NCBI GenBank assembly: GCA_950022655.1
Contig: OX465580.1
Span: 4,015,122 to 4,079,121 of the forward strand
Origin: Alentia gelatinosa
Lineage: Eukaryota > Annelida > Polychaeta > Phyllodocida > Polynoidae
Length of the DNA stretch: 64,000 nt
Reading direction: 5' to 3'
The notes beneath the pieces were generated by a model that ran no database searches, was not told the DNA's origin, and saw only the letters and a program-made list of their open reading frames with translations. This document shows positions 23,643 to 34,239 of this stretch, piece after piece. Position numbers and translations under genes: made by a program. The stretch's first letter is position 1. Each line of letters opens with the position of its first letter.

Positions 23643-24600
23643 TGTGAGCGGTGGAGTAGAGGTAGGACTGGGGGTTACAGAGCTCGGGTTAACACTCTAG
23701 ACGCTAACAGAACTGAGTAACTTGTGAGCGGTGGAGTAGAGGTAGGACTGGGGGTTACAGAGCTGGGGTTAACACTCTAGACGCTAACAGAACTGAGTAA
23801 CTTGTGAGCGGTGGAGTAGAGGTAGGACTGGGGGTTACAGAGCTCGGGTTAACACTCTAGACGCTAACAGAACTGAGTAACTTGTGAGCGGTGGAGTAGA
23901 GGTAGGACTGGGGGTTACAGAGCTCGGGTTAACACTCTAGACGCTAACAGAACTGAGTAACTTGTGAGCGGTGGAGTAGAGGTAGGACTGGGGGTTACAG
24001 AGCTCGGGTTAACACTCTAGACGCTAACAGAACTGAGTAACTTGTGAGCGGTGGAGTAGAGGTAGGACTGGGGGTTACAGAGCTCGGGTTAACACTCTAG
24101 ACGCTAACAGAACTGAGTAACTTGTGAGCGGTGGAGTAGAGGTAGGACTGGGGGTTACAGAGCTCGGGTTAACACTCTAGACGCTAACAGAACTGAGTAA
24201 CTTGTGAGCGGTGGAGTAGAGGTAGGACTGGGGGTTACAGAGCTCGGGTTAACACTCTAGACGCTCACAGAACTGAGTAACTTGTGAGCGGTGGAGTAGA
24301 GGTAGGACTGGGGGTTACAGAGCTCGGGTTAACACTCTAGACGCTCACAGAACTGAGTAACTTGTGAGCGGTGGAGTAGAGGTAGGACTGGGGGTTACAG
24401 AGCTCGGGTTAACACTCTAGACGCTCACAGAACTGAGTAACTTGTGAGCGGTGGAGTAGAGGTAGGACTGGGGGTTACAGAGCTCGGGTTAACACTCTAG
24501 ACGCTAACAGAACTGAGTAACTTGTGAGCGGTGGAGTAGAGGTAGGACTGGGGGTTACAGAGCTCGGGTTAACACTCTAGACGCTAACAGAACTGAGTAA
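23641..24600 (+). repeat. 80-bp tandem array, exactly 12 copies
   Basis: Each unit starts CTTGTGAGCGGTGGAGTAGA and ends ACAGAACTGAGTAA. Copies are almost identical; the only variants seen are one CTGGGG for CTCGGG in copy 2 and GCTCACAG for GCTAACAG in three adjacent copies. A diverged partial unit (TTACAGAGCTCGGGTTAGCA) lies at 24829-24872. Confidence 0.98.
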
Positions 24601-24640
24601 CAGGTCTCCTCTTACGCAGGGGGGGCCTCTAGACTTGCCC

Positions 24641-24970
24641 AGGTCTTTGATTATAGACATTATTCAGAAATAAAACTATTTTGCAACATGTTGACTTTTC
24701 CCACCTCCGAAAAGCCTAGGAATCACTGCGAGGGGTAGGTGGAGGGGTAGGCATAGGAGACAGGGACTGAAGCCAGTCTAGATAGTCCCTTTACAGGGGT
24801 GTCCCTTTTACACTTTTGCTTTTTTGGGGTTACAGAGCTCGGGTTAGCACTCTAGACTCGAGGACTGAGTAACAGGTCTCCCCTTACGCAGGGGGCCCTA
24901 GACTTGCTCAGGTCTTTGTTTCTGAATATAATTCAGAAATAAAACTACATTTCCGATTTTTTCCTTTCGT
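24641..24970 (+). mobile_element. AGACTTG-family fragments, two copies
   Basis: AGACTTGCCCAGGTCTTTGA (24642) and AGACTTGCTCAGGTCTTTG (24900) each precede CAGAAATAAAACTA. The first continues into the G-rich GGTAGGTGGAGGGGTAGG and CAGGGACTGAAGCCAGTCTA segment. Confidence 0.65.
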
Positions 24971-25431
24971 TCTTCCACCTAGTAAAACCTATATCATTTT
25001 CTCCAGATTTTCACAGAATATATTAAATGTGTAGTACTACAGTACTGTAGTAAATCAAATTTTACCATCTTTATTTTTGACGGACTTGAAGAAAACGATT
25101 TTTTTCAGTGCATTTCCTATGTAAATCAGTCAAAAGTAAATTGACTTAATTTACCGATTAGGATTGGATAAACTGGACAAAACATTAAATCTACTCATAG
25201 AATTAGAATGAATCCCAAGAAACCAGTTCTGACGGATAATTGACAATATTTAAAAATCACCAGGTGGCGCCTGCGTGAATTGTAGGATATGCCTCATGTT
25301 TGGGGTCTAGACGCGGGTAGTTATCGCAGTGCCTTCTGTGTCTACACTCAGAACTAAATTTGACACTGGTACTGCCATCTGGTTTCATGAAAATACCGCA
25401 GTTTTCCCTAAACACCAATAATTCAGCACTC

Positions 25432-25867
25432 TCTAAGTCTATTTGAACAAATTGGATGTTAAACCAAACAAACAAACAAACACACAATCTTAGCTTCTTC
25501 AGATGGCCTTCCCATAGAACTAAGCATGGTGACATAGTATTTTTTTAGCATTTCTCATTTGTACATGTTCCCAACTATCATAATCCAGAATTATTTGAGC
25601 ATGGCAATAGAACATCAGTGTCATCTACCCATGAAGTCAAAATATTGCAGTATCCCATACTTAAGCACTTACCTTCTTCAGATGGCCTTCCCATAGAAGT
25701 TAACATAGTGACCTGCGTTTTTCTGCATTTTTTATTTGCTGATATATGAAACCTATATTATCCAGTTTTCATATATCAGCAAATAGAAAATGCAGAAAAA
25801 GGCAGGTCACGATGCTAACTTCTATAATTGATCAAATTGGACGTTAAACTACCCAAACAAACAAATA
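25432..25867. repeat. Two SINE-type tails flanking a long hairpin
   Basis: TTGAACAAATTGGATGTTAA with CAAACAAAC lies at 25440-25485, and a similar tail at 25830-25867. Between them a hairpin spans about 25697-25825, with arms of about 57 bp (GTTTTTCTGCATTTTTTATT, TGCTGATATATGAAA) and a 14-base loop. CTTCTTCAGATGGCCTTCCC occurs at 25495 and 25675, so the 5' part of the region is duplicated. Confidence 0.7.
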
Positions 25868-25934
25868 GTATCCAGAGTTATTTGCAAAAACCAATAGAAT
25901 TTAGAAATCACCCAACAACCAGCATTTGTCACAG

Positions 25935-26000
25935 GGTCCGTGTGACGACGGGCAGGTGGCGGTGGAGGGTCACGTGGACATGATGAAGCCCGTCAGTCCG
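25935..26000 (+). CDS. Candidate 66-bp exon, unknown protein
   Basis: A GC-rich segment in AT-rich surroundings follows CATTTGTCACAG and ends before GTGTGT (26001). In phase 0 it reads GPCDDGQVAVEGHVDMMKPV then SP. The frame stays open beyond the donor, so the end is uncertain. Both ends are phase 0, which fits the next candidate exon at 32955. Confidence 0.35.
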
Positions 26001-26250
26001 GTGTGTATCAGTCACTCCAGTGGTCACAACAAACTCTGTTTTCATAAATTCTCAGGGAATTTCTCAGGGAAATGTCGAATTTTGAAATTCGGGGAGAATT
26101 CGCTCTTGCCAGGGAAAATTAGAATTTCCAAATCAAGGCATTATGAATTGGCGAATTCGGACACCTTTGAAATTTGTCTAACCTTAAGGAAAGATGATAT
26201 CCAAAAGGGAAAAAAATCCAGATGTTTTAAAGGGTTTTAGTATGAGCCAG

Positions 26251-26470
26251 GGGCCCGTTTAATAATCTAGGATCGTACATGAAGACCCTTTTCTGTACTT
26301 CGTACAAGCGTTATCGTTTAATGATATTTAAGTTTATTTGCTACGACAGTTTTAGCCGTCCATAAGGTCGTCCATAAGTGTTGAATAAAGTTGACCCACA
26401 TCGTCCCTGGGTCTCTATGACATATAGAAAAGTCTTCATGTACGAGCCTAGAATATTAAACGGGGCCCAG
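26251..26470. mobile_element. TIR element, GGGCCCGTTTAATAATCTAG family
   Basis: The copy has both termini: GGGCCCGTTTAATAATCTAG and CTAGAATATTAAACGGGGCCC. GTACATGAAGACCCTTTTCT is mirrored by AGTCTTCATGTACGAG. It is the best-preserved member in the window. Confidence 0.85.
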
Positions 26471-26639
26471 TGTCGCCACTTCCTATGAAAAATAGAATTT
26501 GTCAGGAATTTGGAGATAGTTTGTGACAACCCTGGAGTGATATGTAAGCGTTTCGTTTTATACTTCCCAACGTTAATTATTACTAGTATTGTCTGATAAG
26601 TGACATCCATTGTTTATCTGTTTGATTAAGGATTGTTCA

Positions 26640-26892
26640 GGTTGAGTTTTTATTTATTTATATTTTTTTAAGCAAAATTAAGGGATTATTGTGTGTACAA
26701 TCACCGAATTCAGCGACACAGCCGTTCTTCCACTCAGGCCCTTGCCCCTACTCCTCATTCTAATGGCGGGTGTTAAACCGAATGAGCAGTGGGTACCATT
26801 TTTGTGTAAGTCTTTGGTATGACCCGACCGGGGTTTGAACCCACGACCTCCCATGCTCAAGGCGAACACCCTACCATTTAGCCACCAATCTT
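26640..26892 (-). mobile_element. tRNA-derived SINE (minus strand)
   Basis: On the minus strand the head reads GGTGGCTAAATGGTAGGGTG (A box) and, about 35 bases on, GTGGGTTCAAACCCC (B box), the internal RNA polymerase III promoter of tRNA-like SINEs. The body continues to an AT-rich end near 26645. It differs from the 93-bp-unit SINE family. The open frame within it is incidental. Confidence 0.7.
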
Positions 26893-27154
26893 TGTTATAA
26901 AGTTATGTCTAAGAGAAAACATATCGAATTTTGTCCATTTCAGGAAAAAAATTTCCCGATGTGAAGATTTGCAAATTACTAAAATGCAATAAAATATATT
27001 TTATTGTGAATGGACGGTTGTTAACAACGAGTCGTTGACCCAGAGCAATGTACGAACAGGCGTATCATAATGAGTATAAAGCGGGTACCGGCATTCCACC
27101 AGGACACACAGTCTAAGCCGATCTTGACTGATTTATTAAATCGCTAGGTAGGGA

Positions 27155-27470
27155 TTAGACTGGCCTCAGTCCCTGCGTCCTATAGCTACCCCTCCACCCA
27201 CCTCACCCCTCCTCGCCGTGATACAGGCTTCAGTTCCTGCGTCCTATAGCTACCCCTCCACCTACCCCACCCCTCCTCGCCGTGATACTGGCTTCAGTCC
27301 CTGTGTCCTATAGCTACCCCTCCACCTACCCCACCCCTCCTCGCCGTGATACAGGCTTCAGTCCCTGTGTCCTATAGCTACCCCTCCACCCACCTCACCC
27401 CTCCTCGCCGTGATACAGGCTTCAGTCCCTGCGTCCTATAGCTACCCCTCCACCTACCCCACCCTCTCAT
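27155..27470 (-). repeat. 64-bp minisatellite, about 5 copies
   Basis: The unit reads CAGTCCCTGCGTCCTATAGC, TACCCCTCCACC, CACCCCTCCTCGCCGTGATA, CAGGCTT. It reappears at 31780-31945 (3 copies). It is the reverse complement of the G-rich body of the AGACTTG family. Confidence 0.9.
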
Positions 27471-27579
27471 GGGCTGTAAAGTCCTGAGACTATAATAGAC
27501 TGGTTCAGATCCTCAAGACGAAATCAACTAGAACGCTTGAGGTATAGTTTACAATGTCTGAAACAGAATGTTTTAATCA

Positions 27580-27830
27580 CATATAAATCATCCACTTATA
27601 TACAGATAGGAGGTGGCGGTACAAACAGTAAACCTGGCCCTACTGCACAGTCATTGGTTCACTAACTGACCAATCAGAATACAGAATTTCATTCACATAT
27701 AAATCAACCACTTATATACAGATAGGAGGGGGCGGTACAAACAGTAAACCTGGCGCTACTACACAGTCATTGGCTCATTAACTGACCAATCAGAATACAG
27801 TACCAGCTGACCAATGACTGCCTGTGGCCA
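27580..27830 (+). repeat. 112-bp direct duplication
   Basis: CACATATAAATCATCCACTT and CAGATAGGAGGTGGCGGTAC, then CAGTCATTGGTTCACTAACT, occur twice, starting near 27580 and 27692. The same module occurs inverted at 2556-2660. Confidence 0.8.
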
Positions 27831-28365
27831 AGTTCCAGTCCAGTGACCACACCGACCACCATAGACCCCTGTACGGTATCCCAGAATTCCTGCGCTCAGT
27901 GAGTTTCCGGTTGCCAGCGTGCGTTCTCCGAAAATGTAAACAATGGCCGTATTCTCACATTTTTCCGACTTTTAAGATATAGTTTGTTGTTAATGATCAA
28001 AATAATGACACTACTATAAGCTGGTCACTTTAATATAAAAAGAACCTGAGGAAAAGGCCTATACCATTGATTTCTATGGATTGTTGATGTATTATGGAGA
28101 AAATGAGAAACTATTTAGGGGCTATCTGTGCAAACAGAGACTTGTCACTTGGTTATAAATGGTTTCGAGTTTCAATCTACAATGGACCATAGTTTTCCGA
28201 CTTATAAACTGCCTGTAATTTGGTTTTCCGATGTAAAATCATCTGAATTTTCCATTTCTGGTATTGGATGTCCAATTTGATGAAATTTAGATGCCGAATT
28301 GCGCGATTTTATCACATAAGTAGCTGTGGTTGTCAGTGTGAATACTTACCCCCTACGAATGTCAG

Positions 28366-28912
28366 ACAACTGACCGAAATCTCAACTGACAGACTCCTAG
28401 GTCGGACAACTGACACACCGGCTGAGACAACTGACACAATGTCGCGCTCGCGGGAAACTCCGTAACTAAAAACAGGAAATTCGCATTTTATGTTTCGTAT
28501 ATCAAATTGTAAACTTATTTACAGTTTCACACATGTATCCAGCTATTTATTAGTTGTTATCTGGGGTTTCTACACTAAATATTCACAGAGTTATGACCTA
28601 AGATGTGTCCGATGTGTACACGGCCGCCCTGGGCGCCCGTGTATCATTCAAACTTCGATACTTTCGATGACAAAATAGGATATTTCTGATAGAAAAATAT
28701 AATGAAATTAAAAGATATTTGAGGATATTATTTCTATGTGTATGATATGCATATTCACCAAGTTTCATAGTCTTATTACGCTTGTTTGATAAAGATTTTG
28801 CCATATAAAAGGACTGACACAAGGGTGAGACAACTGACCAGTGAGACAACTGACACACTGTTTTTGCGTATGTCACTTGTCTTGTGTCAGTTGAGATTTT
28901 GGTCAGTTGTCC
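28366..28912. mobile_element. TIR element, GACAACTGACC ends
   Basis: ACAACTGACCGAAATCTCAA at the left is mirrored by TTGAGATTTTGGTCAGTTGT at the right, and GACAACTGACACA motifs repeat inside both ends. The right end abuts a C20 run. The interior shows no open frame of note. Confidence 0.7.
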
Positions 28913-29189
28913 CGCCCCCCCCCCCCCCCCTACCTAGTAGGGCCTACATTGCTTCTCCGAAAATGTAAATAATGGCAGGAGGCCCCCTGTATTCCGACTA
29001 CTAGCCTTAGAAAATGCATTTAATTTGATATTACATAGTAAAATTACCCAAATATCTCATTGCTGGCATCAGATCTCTAGTTTGAATGAATATAAAATCT
29101 GAAAACATTAAAAAATAGTCTGTATCAGCACAAGCGATAATAGGTTGCCTAGACATAGCAATCGGCCAAGACAGAACTGTCAATTGATC

Positions 29190-29456
29190 TGTCAGGTGAC
29201 TGGTCAACTCGTCCCTTAGTCAATTCGTACCTTAGTCAACTCGTGCTTTATTGGTCAACTCGTCCTTTTCCCTAGTCAATTCGTCCTTTTTGTTTTCCAA
29301 TTGTCTTACACCTATCAGGGTTGACAGTTATCAGGGAATTTCAAGATTTCAAGCTTATCCTCACCTCTACATATATATATATCCAAAATTTGCACTGATC
29401 TGTGCTGTATATAGGAATTGACTAAGGTACGAGTTGACTAAGGTACGAGTTGACTA
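29190..29456. mobile_element. TIR element with TTAGTCAACTCGTACC end repeats
   Basis: GGTCAACTCGTCCCTTAGTC at the left is mirrored by GACTAAGGTACGAGTTGACT at the right. The end motif is repeated several times within each terminus. The LINE fragment starts where the right end stops. Confidence 0.7.
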
Positions 29457-29765
29457 GCATTCTCTCGTTTGGTTTTTATTCTGTTTCCATGGTATACCAT
29501 CTTTGTTTTTTTGCACATTAATCGTTAACTTGTGCGCTGCATGCCAGCTGCTGAGTTTATTCACGGCGTTTTGGATTTTTTTCTCGACCCCTTGCATACT
29601 CCCATCTCTTGCAACTACAACTAAGTCGTCAGCATATATTAGTGTAAAGAATTCTTCACCCAGACAGTCCGGCAAATCGTTTATATAGACCAGGAATAAC
29701 GCAGGGCCCAGTATGGAGAAATCAAAGATATGTGGTCTGTAACATAGGTATTTAGATATATTCAC
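29454..29765 (-). pseudogene. Reverse transcriptase fragment of a non-LTR retrotransposon
   Basis: About 70 residues of a LINE reverse transcriptase palm domain are visible on the minus strand: SILGPALFLVYINDLP (residues 17-32), the catalytic YADD at 44-47 followed by LVVVA, and an amphipathic NAVNKLSSWHAAHKLTINVQK segment ending near residue 86. Similarity starts abruptly at the Ser of the SILGP motif (about 29717) and stops near 29505. It is truncated on both sides, so this is a relic. The clade is not resolved from this short piece. Confidence 0.85.
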
Positions 29766-30425
29766 TTGTACAGTACTTTAAATCCAAAGATCTATACAGC
29801 GTAATAATCAGTCGTGAGAGCGCGAATACCAATAATATGCTAGGAATTTTTTTTTATCTCATATAGAATAAATTACCCGTGTGTAAATCGTGGCCCAATT
29901 TTTAAAAAAAACTCTTAAATTGTGTACAAAATTTCTCCTAAGGTGGCTTGATAAATGGGGATGGATGGTGGGTCCCTGTCACCCTAGGACACTCAGAAAG
30001 ATCGTTTCAAAATGATCAATATTATTATGGAATTTTACTTGCCAGGAACCAGCTCCATGGAAATCCCATATTTTATCTAAGGTCTAAGCTGATTAGTGAC
30101 ACTTTTGAACTTGTCACGCATAGTGACCGTTTTAGTGATCGTTTGTAGAAAAATCACTGTTTTAGTGTTTATGATCATGACTATGCAATGCGAAACAGTC
30201 ATTCTCGATAGGTCACACCTGTGACTGATCACAAATAGTGATTATCACAACTATGAAACAGGATGCGCTGGAAACGATCACTATTCCTTAGTAATTGTCA
30301 CAACTATAAAATAGGACCCTGTGTTTTGACAAGTGGGACTATCGGGGTACTCTAGTACTCGCACAGTTGGTACTGGCTAGAACTTACAAGGCTGTCACAA
30401 CAATCAACCACAGAGGAAATAACGT
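29766..30425. other. No recognised gene
   Basis: Between 30085 and 30310 short TAGTGATCGTTT/AACGATCACTA-type motifs recur in both orientations, suggesting a degraded foldback element. Nothing else is identified. Confidence 0.4.
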
Positions 30426-30810
30426 TTATTCATTTGTAAACTTCATGGTATTGGCTAAATTATATGTGTAGGTTCCGATTCGTCCATGCCATAATGCTCC
30501 TGTACCATATCGTCCATACACCCAGCTACAGGCAGCTAGTCGAAACATAGGCCTGTAGTAGGCTATACAATAGACTGACAGTCCTGGGGAACCTTCCGTT
30601 TTCACACAAAAACACAATAAACGAACACTCATCTTGTAACAAACAAATAAACGTTACATTCAATCTTAAATGCGATCAATTTCAGCTGTTGACATATCTT
30701 TTATCAGCCATAAGCTGCTCCTAAATCTGTGTTACAATCAAAACAAACAATGGCGTCCGCCGGGTACGAAACCGGAAACTCACGCGCGGCCGCCATTTTG
30801 TCATGCGCCG
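30426..30810 (-). other. Possible small two-exon transcription unit
   Basis: On the minus strand, a YY1-type motif, AAAATGGCGGCCGCG (about 30790-30804), carries an ATG followed by a good donor (GTGAGT). Downstream, TTTGTTTGTTACAAG at about 30633-30647 could be an acceptor. It precedes an ATG that opens about 68 codons (MSVRLLCFCVK ... NTMKFTNE) and a stop overlapping AATAAA. The protein is unrecognised. The CpG-rich start module resembles sequence near 27900 and 34700, so it could be transposon-derived. Confidence 0.25.
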
Positions 30811-30864
30811 GGGAATGAGTCAAGGGTCTATGCCACCATGTGGGCGCATTTGGAACTAATGTGA

Positions 30865-31229
30865 AGTCAATAGACATCATATGTATTATTCATAATATTG
30901 TACATCTGCATATTTGAAATTTACAAAATACAAATAGTCAATACAAGGTCTGTACTTTACGAGGCGTTAGGGGAAGTCAACAAAATCTAGTTCGGGATGA
31001 ATCGTGTGAGTGTGTCCGATCACTCTGCTGTGAGCGATAATATAGAGGAAACCTATGAAAGTTTATGGTCAGAGCTTGTATCCCATCGAGATTGAGTCGT
31101 GTAGTAATTAACATGATGAAGCCACATGAATTACATAGCGATTCAAACAAGGCGAAGCGGCGTGAATTATGTCGATTCAAACGAGATTGGATCGAGCTCT
31201 GACCCTAAACTTGAATAGGTTTCTTAATC
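30865..31229. other. No recognised gene
   Basis: A minus-strand scrap of the AGACTTG family may lie at 30940-30985 (GCGTTAGGGGAAGTCAAC). Otherwise unassigned. Confidence 0.35.
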
Positions 31230-31367
31230 TATCTCACCCTTCACATTGACTAATGGGCTAACATTTATGACATAATCCCCCATTGGATATTTGTTCCTAA
31301 ATTCTCAATGGGCGTTGGATACGAGTTCCCAATGGTAAGTCTGAAGTAAACATACCAGGGGTGAGAT
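31230..31367. mobile_element. TATCTCACCCC MITE, copy 1
   Basis: It begins TATCTCACCCTTCACATTGA and ends CCAGGGGTGAGAT, with AATGGGCGTTGGATACGAGT inside. Family members, all near 140 bp, lie at 40866-41005, 42600-42738 and 61855-61994. Confidence 0.75.
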
Positions 31368-31779
31368 GAAAGGGATAAATACACAATAAGATCTTACGAG
31401 ATTCAGGACGATCCGACAAGATCGCCTCGGCAATCTCCCACTCTTTACACAGGCTCTGAGCTACATATTATACAAACAAAGGGATTAGAACTCTGTTTGG
31501 CGAGTGTATTATCCTGTGTTTGAGGTCATCAATCGATTAGTAAGTAACAGAACACATGAAAAGATGGATACTAGGCACCAGAATGGATATTTGTACAGAT
31601 GACAAAAAAGATACACATCCATAACTCCATATGATGAAGGAAACTTCGGTTCGGAATAAAAATGCCAACTATATATATTATAGAGACCTATAGATTGGTC
31701 TCAGTACCTGTGTACTATTCACTCATATCATTATTTACCTACCTCATATAAAACGTGTAAATTCCGGTAATATCTGCTT

Positions 31780-31945
31780 CAGTCCCTGCATCCTATAGCT
31801 ACCCCTCCACCCACCTCATCCCTCCTCGCCGTGATACAGGCTTCAGTCCCTGTGTCCTATAGCTACCCCTCCACCTACCTCACCCCTCCTCGCCGTGATA
31901 CAGGCTTCAGTCCCTGCGTCCTATAGCTACCCTTCCACCTACCTT
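31780..31945 (-). repeat. 64-bp minisatellite, 3 copies
   Basis: Same unit as 27155-27470. It is flanked on both sides by a direct repeat (GGTCTCAGTACCTGTGTACT, ATTCACTCATA, ATAAAACGTGTAAATT) at about 31697-31765 and 31950-32020. Confidence 0.85.
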
Positions 31946-32032
31946 GATTGGTCTCAGTACCTGTGTACTATTCACTCATAATATTATTTACCTGCCTCAT
32001 ATAAAACGTGTAAATTCTGGTAATATCCGCTT

Positions 32033-32160
32033 GGAGATTCTCCCGCACATAGAGACAGAGTGAACCAGACCTAGGCGTGGAGACTGAAGAGCCACGAGAG
32101 TGAGATTCTCGTGTAGTGCTAAACGTAATCCTGCTATTCTTTTTTGTATTAATCTACTCA
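32033..32160 (+). repeat. Dispersed repeat adjoining LINE 3' end
   Basis: CGCTTGGAGATTCTCCCGCA, GAGACAGAGTGAACCAGA and GAGTGAGATTCTCGTGTAG recur at 61407-61540 and partly at 63200-63300. All three copies are followed by a TTCTTTTTTGT-like stretch. Confidence 0.65.
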
Positions 32161-32189
32161 GACATACTTTTTCTATCATGAATCAAGGT

Positions 32190-32549
32190 TTCATCTGAAT
32201 CAGGCATCTTTAAGATTGGCTGTATCCCCCCAATATGCCAAGCATGCAATGTACCCATCACTGTCGAGCATATCTTGCTGAACTGTAAAAGGGTACAAGA
32301 GAATAGAAGAAAGCATTTGAAAAACAGTAACAACATGAAAATGTTGTTTAAAACTATTCCGAAGAAAGATATCATCATGTTTTTGAAAGAGACAAATCTC
32401 TTTGATTTTATATAAAATATTTGAAACATTGTAAAGAATTGACTGAAATAAGTCTATGAAAGTGAAAAGTTAAATCATTGATGGTCCCTATATATCCTCA
32501 GGGTCCCCTGGGACGTTAAACCACAAACAAACAAACAAACAAACAAACA
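32190..32549 (+). pseudogene. LINE ORF2 C-terminal end with 3' tail
   Basis: The + strand encodes a CCHC-type knuckle, CQACNVPITVEHILLNC (from 32236), then a basic helix and FLKETNLFDFI followed by a stop at 32413. This spacing (C-x2-C, H, C) is typical of the C-terminus of LINE ORF2 proteins. About 70 bp on, the element ends GGACGTTAAACCACAAACAA, the same tail as the local SINEs. Upstream domains are missing. A second copy of the end (AAAACTATTCCAAAGAAAGA) lies at 46402-46515. Confidence 0.8.
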
Positions 32550-32655
32550 TGGCTGTATCAAGGCATTTGACTTTGTCACATTTAGGAAGGTACTGAGACA
32601 GTAGATTCCCTAACTTTATTAAAGTTTAATATAAGTCAAAAATGGAGAACAAGCA

Positions 32656-33000
32656 GAGGGAAAAAACAGTTTGCTCAATTAAGAAAGAAAAAGGTTTGGG
32701 ACCAAGAATTTCCAGTATATGTTGGAGAAAACTTAATCAGAATTGACAGTCTTTCTCTTTTCCACGGAAATAAAAAAAAACCAGAAAAGGAGATGGAGAC
32801 TCCTCACTCTCCTGGAGAGGAGGTGGGAAACAAGCAACACAAGCAGAGGGAAAAAACAGTTTTCTCAATTAAAAAAGAAAAAAAAAGATTATGGGACCAA
32901 GAATTCCCAGTAAATGTTACAGAAAACTATAGTCTTTCTCTTTTCCACGCAAAGATATGGAGACTTCTCACTCTCCTGGAGAGGAGGCGGGAAACATCAC
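32656..33000 (+). repeat. 186-bp tandem duplication
   Basis: GCAGAGGGAAAAAACAGTTT occurs at 32656 and 32842. In both copies it is followed by GGGACCAAGAATT, CTTTCTCTTTTCCACG and GGAGACTYCTCACTCTCCTG. The second copy runs into the candidate exon at 32955. Confidence 0.85.
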
Positions 33001-33038
33001 CTCCAAAGGTCGTCTGCTCTGACAAACATCCACTTCCG
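32955..33038 (+). CDS. Candidate 84-bp exon, unknown protein
   Basis: A polypyrimidine acceptor (CTTTCTCTTTTCCACGCAAAG) precedes it and a strong donor (CCG|GTGAGG) ends it. The phase-0 frame reads IWRLLTLLERRRETSPPK then VVCSDKHPLP; one other frame is also open. The 5' half lies in the 186-bp duplication. It joins in phase 0 to 33173-33237 over a 134-bp intron. Confidence 0.3.
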
Positions 33039-33172
33039 GTGAGGGTGTGTGCGCTGATAGCCGGCCGGTAATTAACTGTCCTCTTCACGCTCCTGAGGGT
33101 ACCCGGCTTATCGGGGAGGAGACTTGACTTATCGTTCAAGTGTCACATTCCCAAATAGCGCGACTTTCACAG

Positions 33173-33237
33173 GCAAGGCTCTGTTTACCAGGAGTTCTAA
33201 TAAACCTCACAGCAGTGGGGCTAGAAGTCAGAGAGAG
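33173..33237 (+). CDS. Candidate 65-bp exon, unknown protein
   Basis: After GACTTTCACAG the phase-0 frame reads ARLCLPGVLINLTAVGLEVR then E, ending before GAG|GTAGGG with two bases left. Those two bases fit the single leading base of the exon at 45079. A second open frame (KALFTRSSNKPHSSGARSQR) cannot be excluded. Hydrophobic spacing suggests a helical segment. Confidence 0.3.
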
Positions 33238-33318
33238 GTAGGGAGCGTTTTATTAATCATGGCCATGGGGGACAGGACAGCGAATGGTCAGAAAAAAGTT
33301 GGCTTCCTCATGGGAATA

Positions 33319-33910
33319 CAGTAAAACCCCTCTTAAGGGGACACCTTCCGTGACCGTGAGCCGCCCAGAGCCGCGACTGCTCACTGAATACCGCACCTTC
33401 AAAGTCCGCAGCCCGCCCTGTATCGCCCACCGCGGGCCTCTAACCCCCTACCTTCAACGGGTGCGAAAGTCGCTCATACTAATATCCACTCACTGTGGCC
33501 CCCCCAGAGCCGCTGGAGATGTTATTATTACCTTGAAAAAAAACACACACTCCGGCCGCCCGGGCCCGCACGGGAATGCTTAGTCTATTGTTCTGTTTGC
33601 AACAACTGTCTGTCCCGTACAAACGGGCACCATAAACTTGAATTTTCAGTGTTTTTGATATGATGTCCCTCCAAACTCCCCCCTTAAGCGGGGTTTTTAA
33701 GCATTTCTGTACCGAGAAACTGTCCCCTAAAGCGGGATGTCCCCTTAAGCGGGGTGTCCCCTTATGCGTGGTGGCCCCTTAAGCGGGGTTAAAATAAACT
33801 CTTAATAGAGGAAAAAATTTCCGTTCTGAGCAAATTGTCCCCTGAAGCGGGGTGTCCCCTGAAGCGGGGTGTCCCCTTAAGCGGGGTGTCCCGGAAGAGG
33901 GGTTTTACTG
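33319..33910. mobile_element. TA-flanked TIR element, 592 bp
   Basis: The element is CAGTAAAACCCCTCTTAAGG ... AAGAGGGGTTTTACTG flanked by TA (33317-33318 and 33911-33912). It is the reverse-oriented partner of 5045-5696. The right terminus has several GTCCCCTTAAGCGGGGT units in tandem. Confidence 0.85.
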
Positions 33911-34239
33911 TACTTTAAAAAGTAGGCTTCCCCCTTTGGAATACCCCAAAAAAGTGCCCCCCCCCCCCAATGGAAATACTGAAAAAGAGAATACTCCCCT
34001 AAAAACTGTGGCCCCACCTAAAATCTGTGCCCCCCTTCCCCTCTCCCCACGGCCATACTTATTGAGTGCTCCCTTATTCAGGTCTACAGCCAGCCTAACC
34101 TCACTCTGTGTGGTGGTTAGGAGGCTGGTGGGCGGCGAGTACATATAAAACTGATACTGTGTCGCCAATTGTGGACACAGGTGACTGGGCAGGGAGTCAT
34201 ACACATTTATCTTAGTCTGCTATAAACGTCATAACGCTA

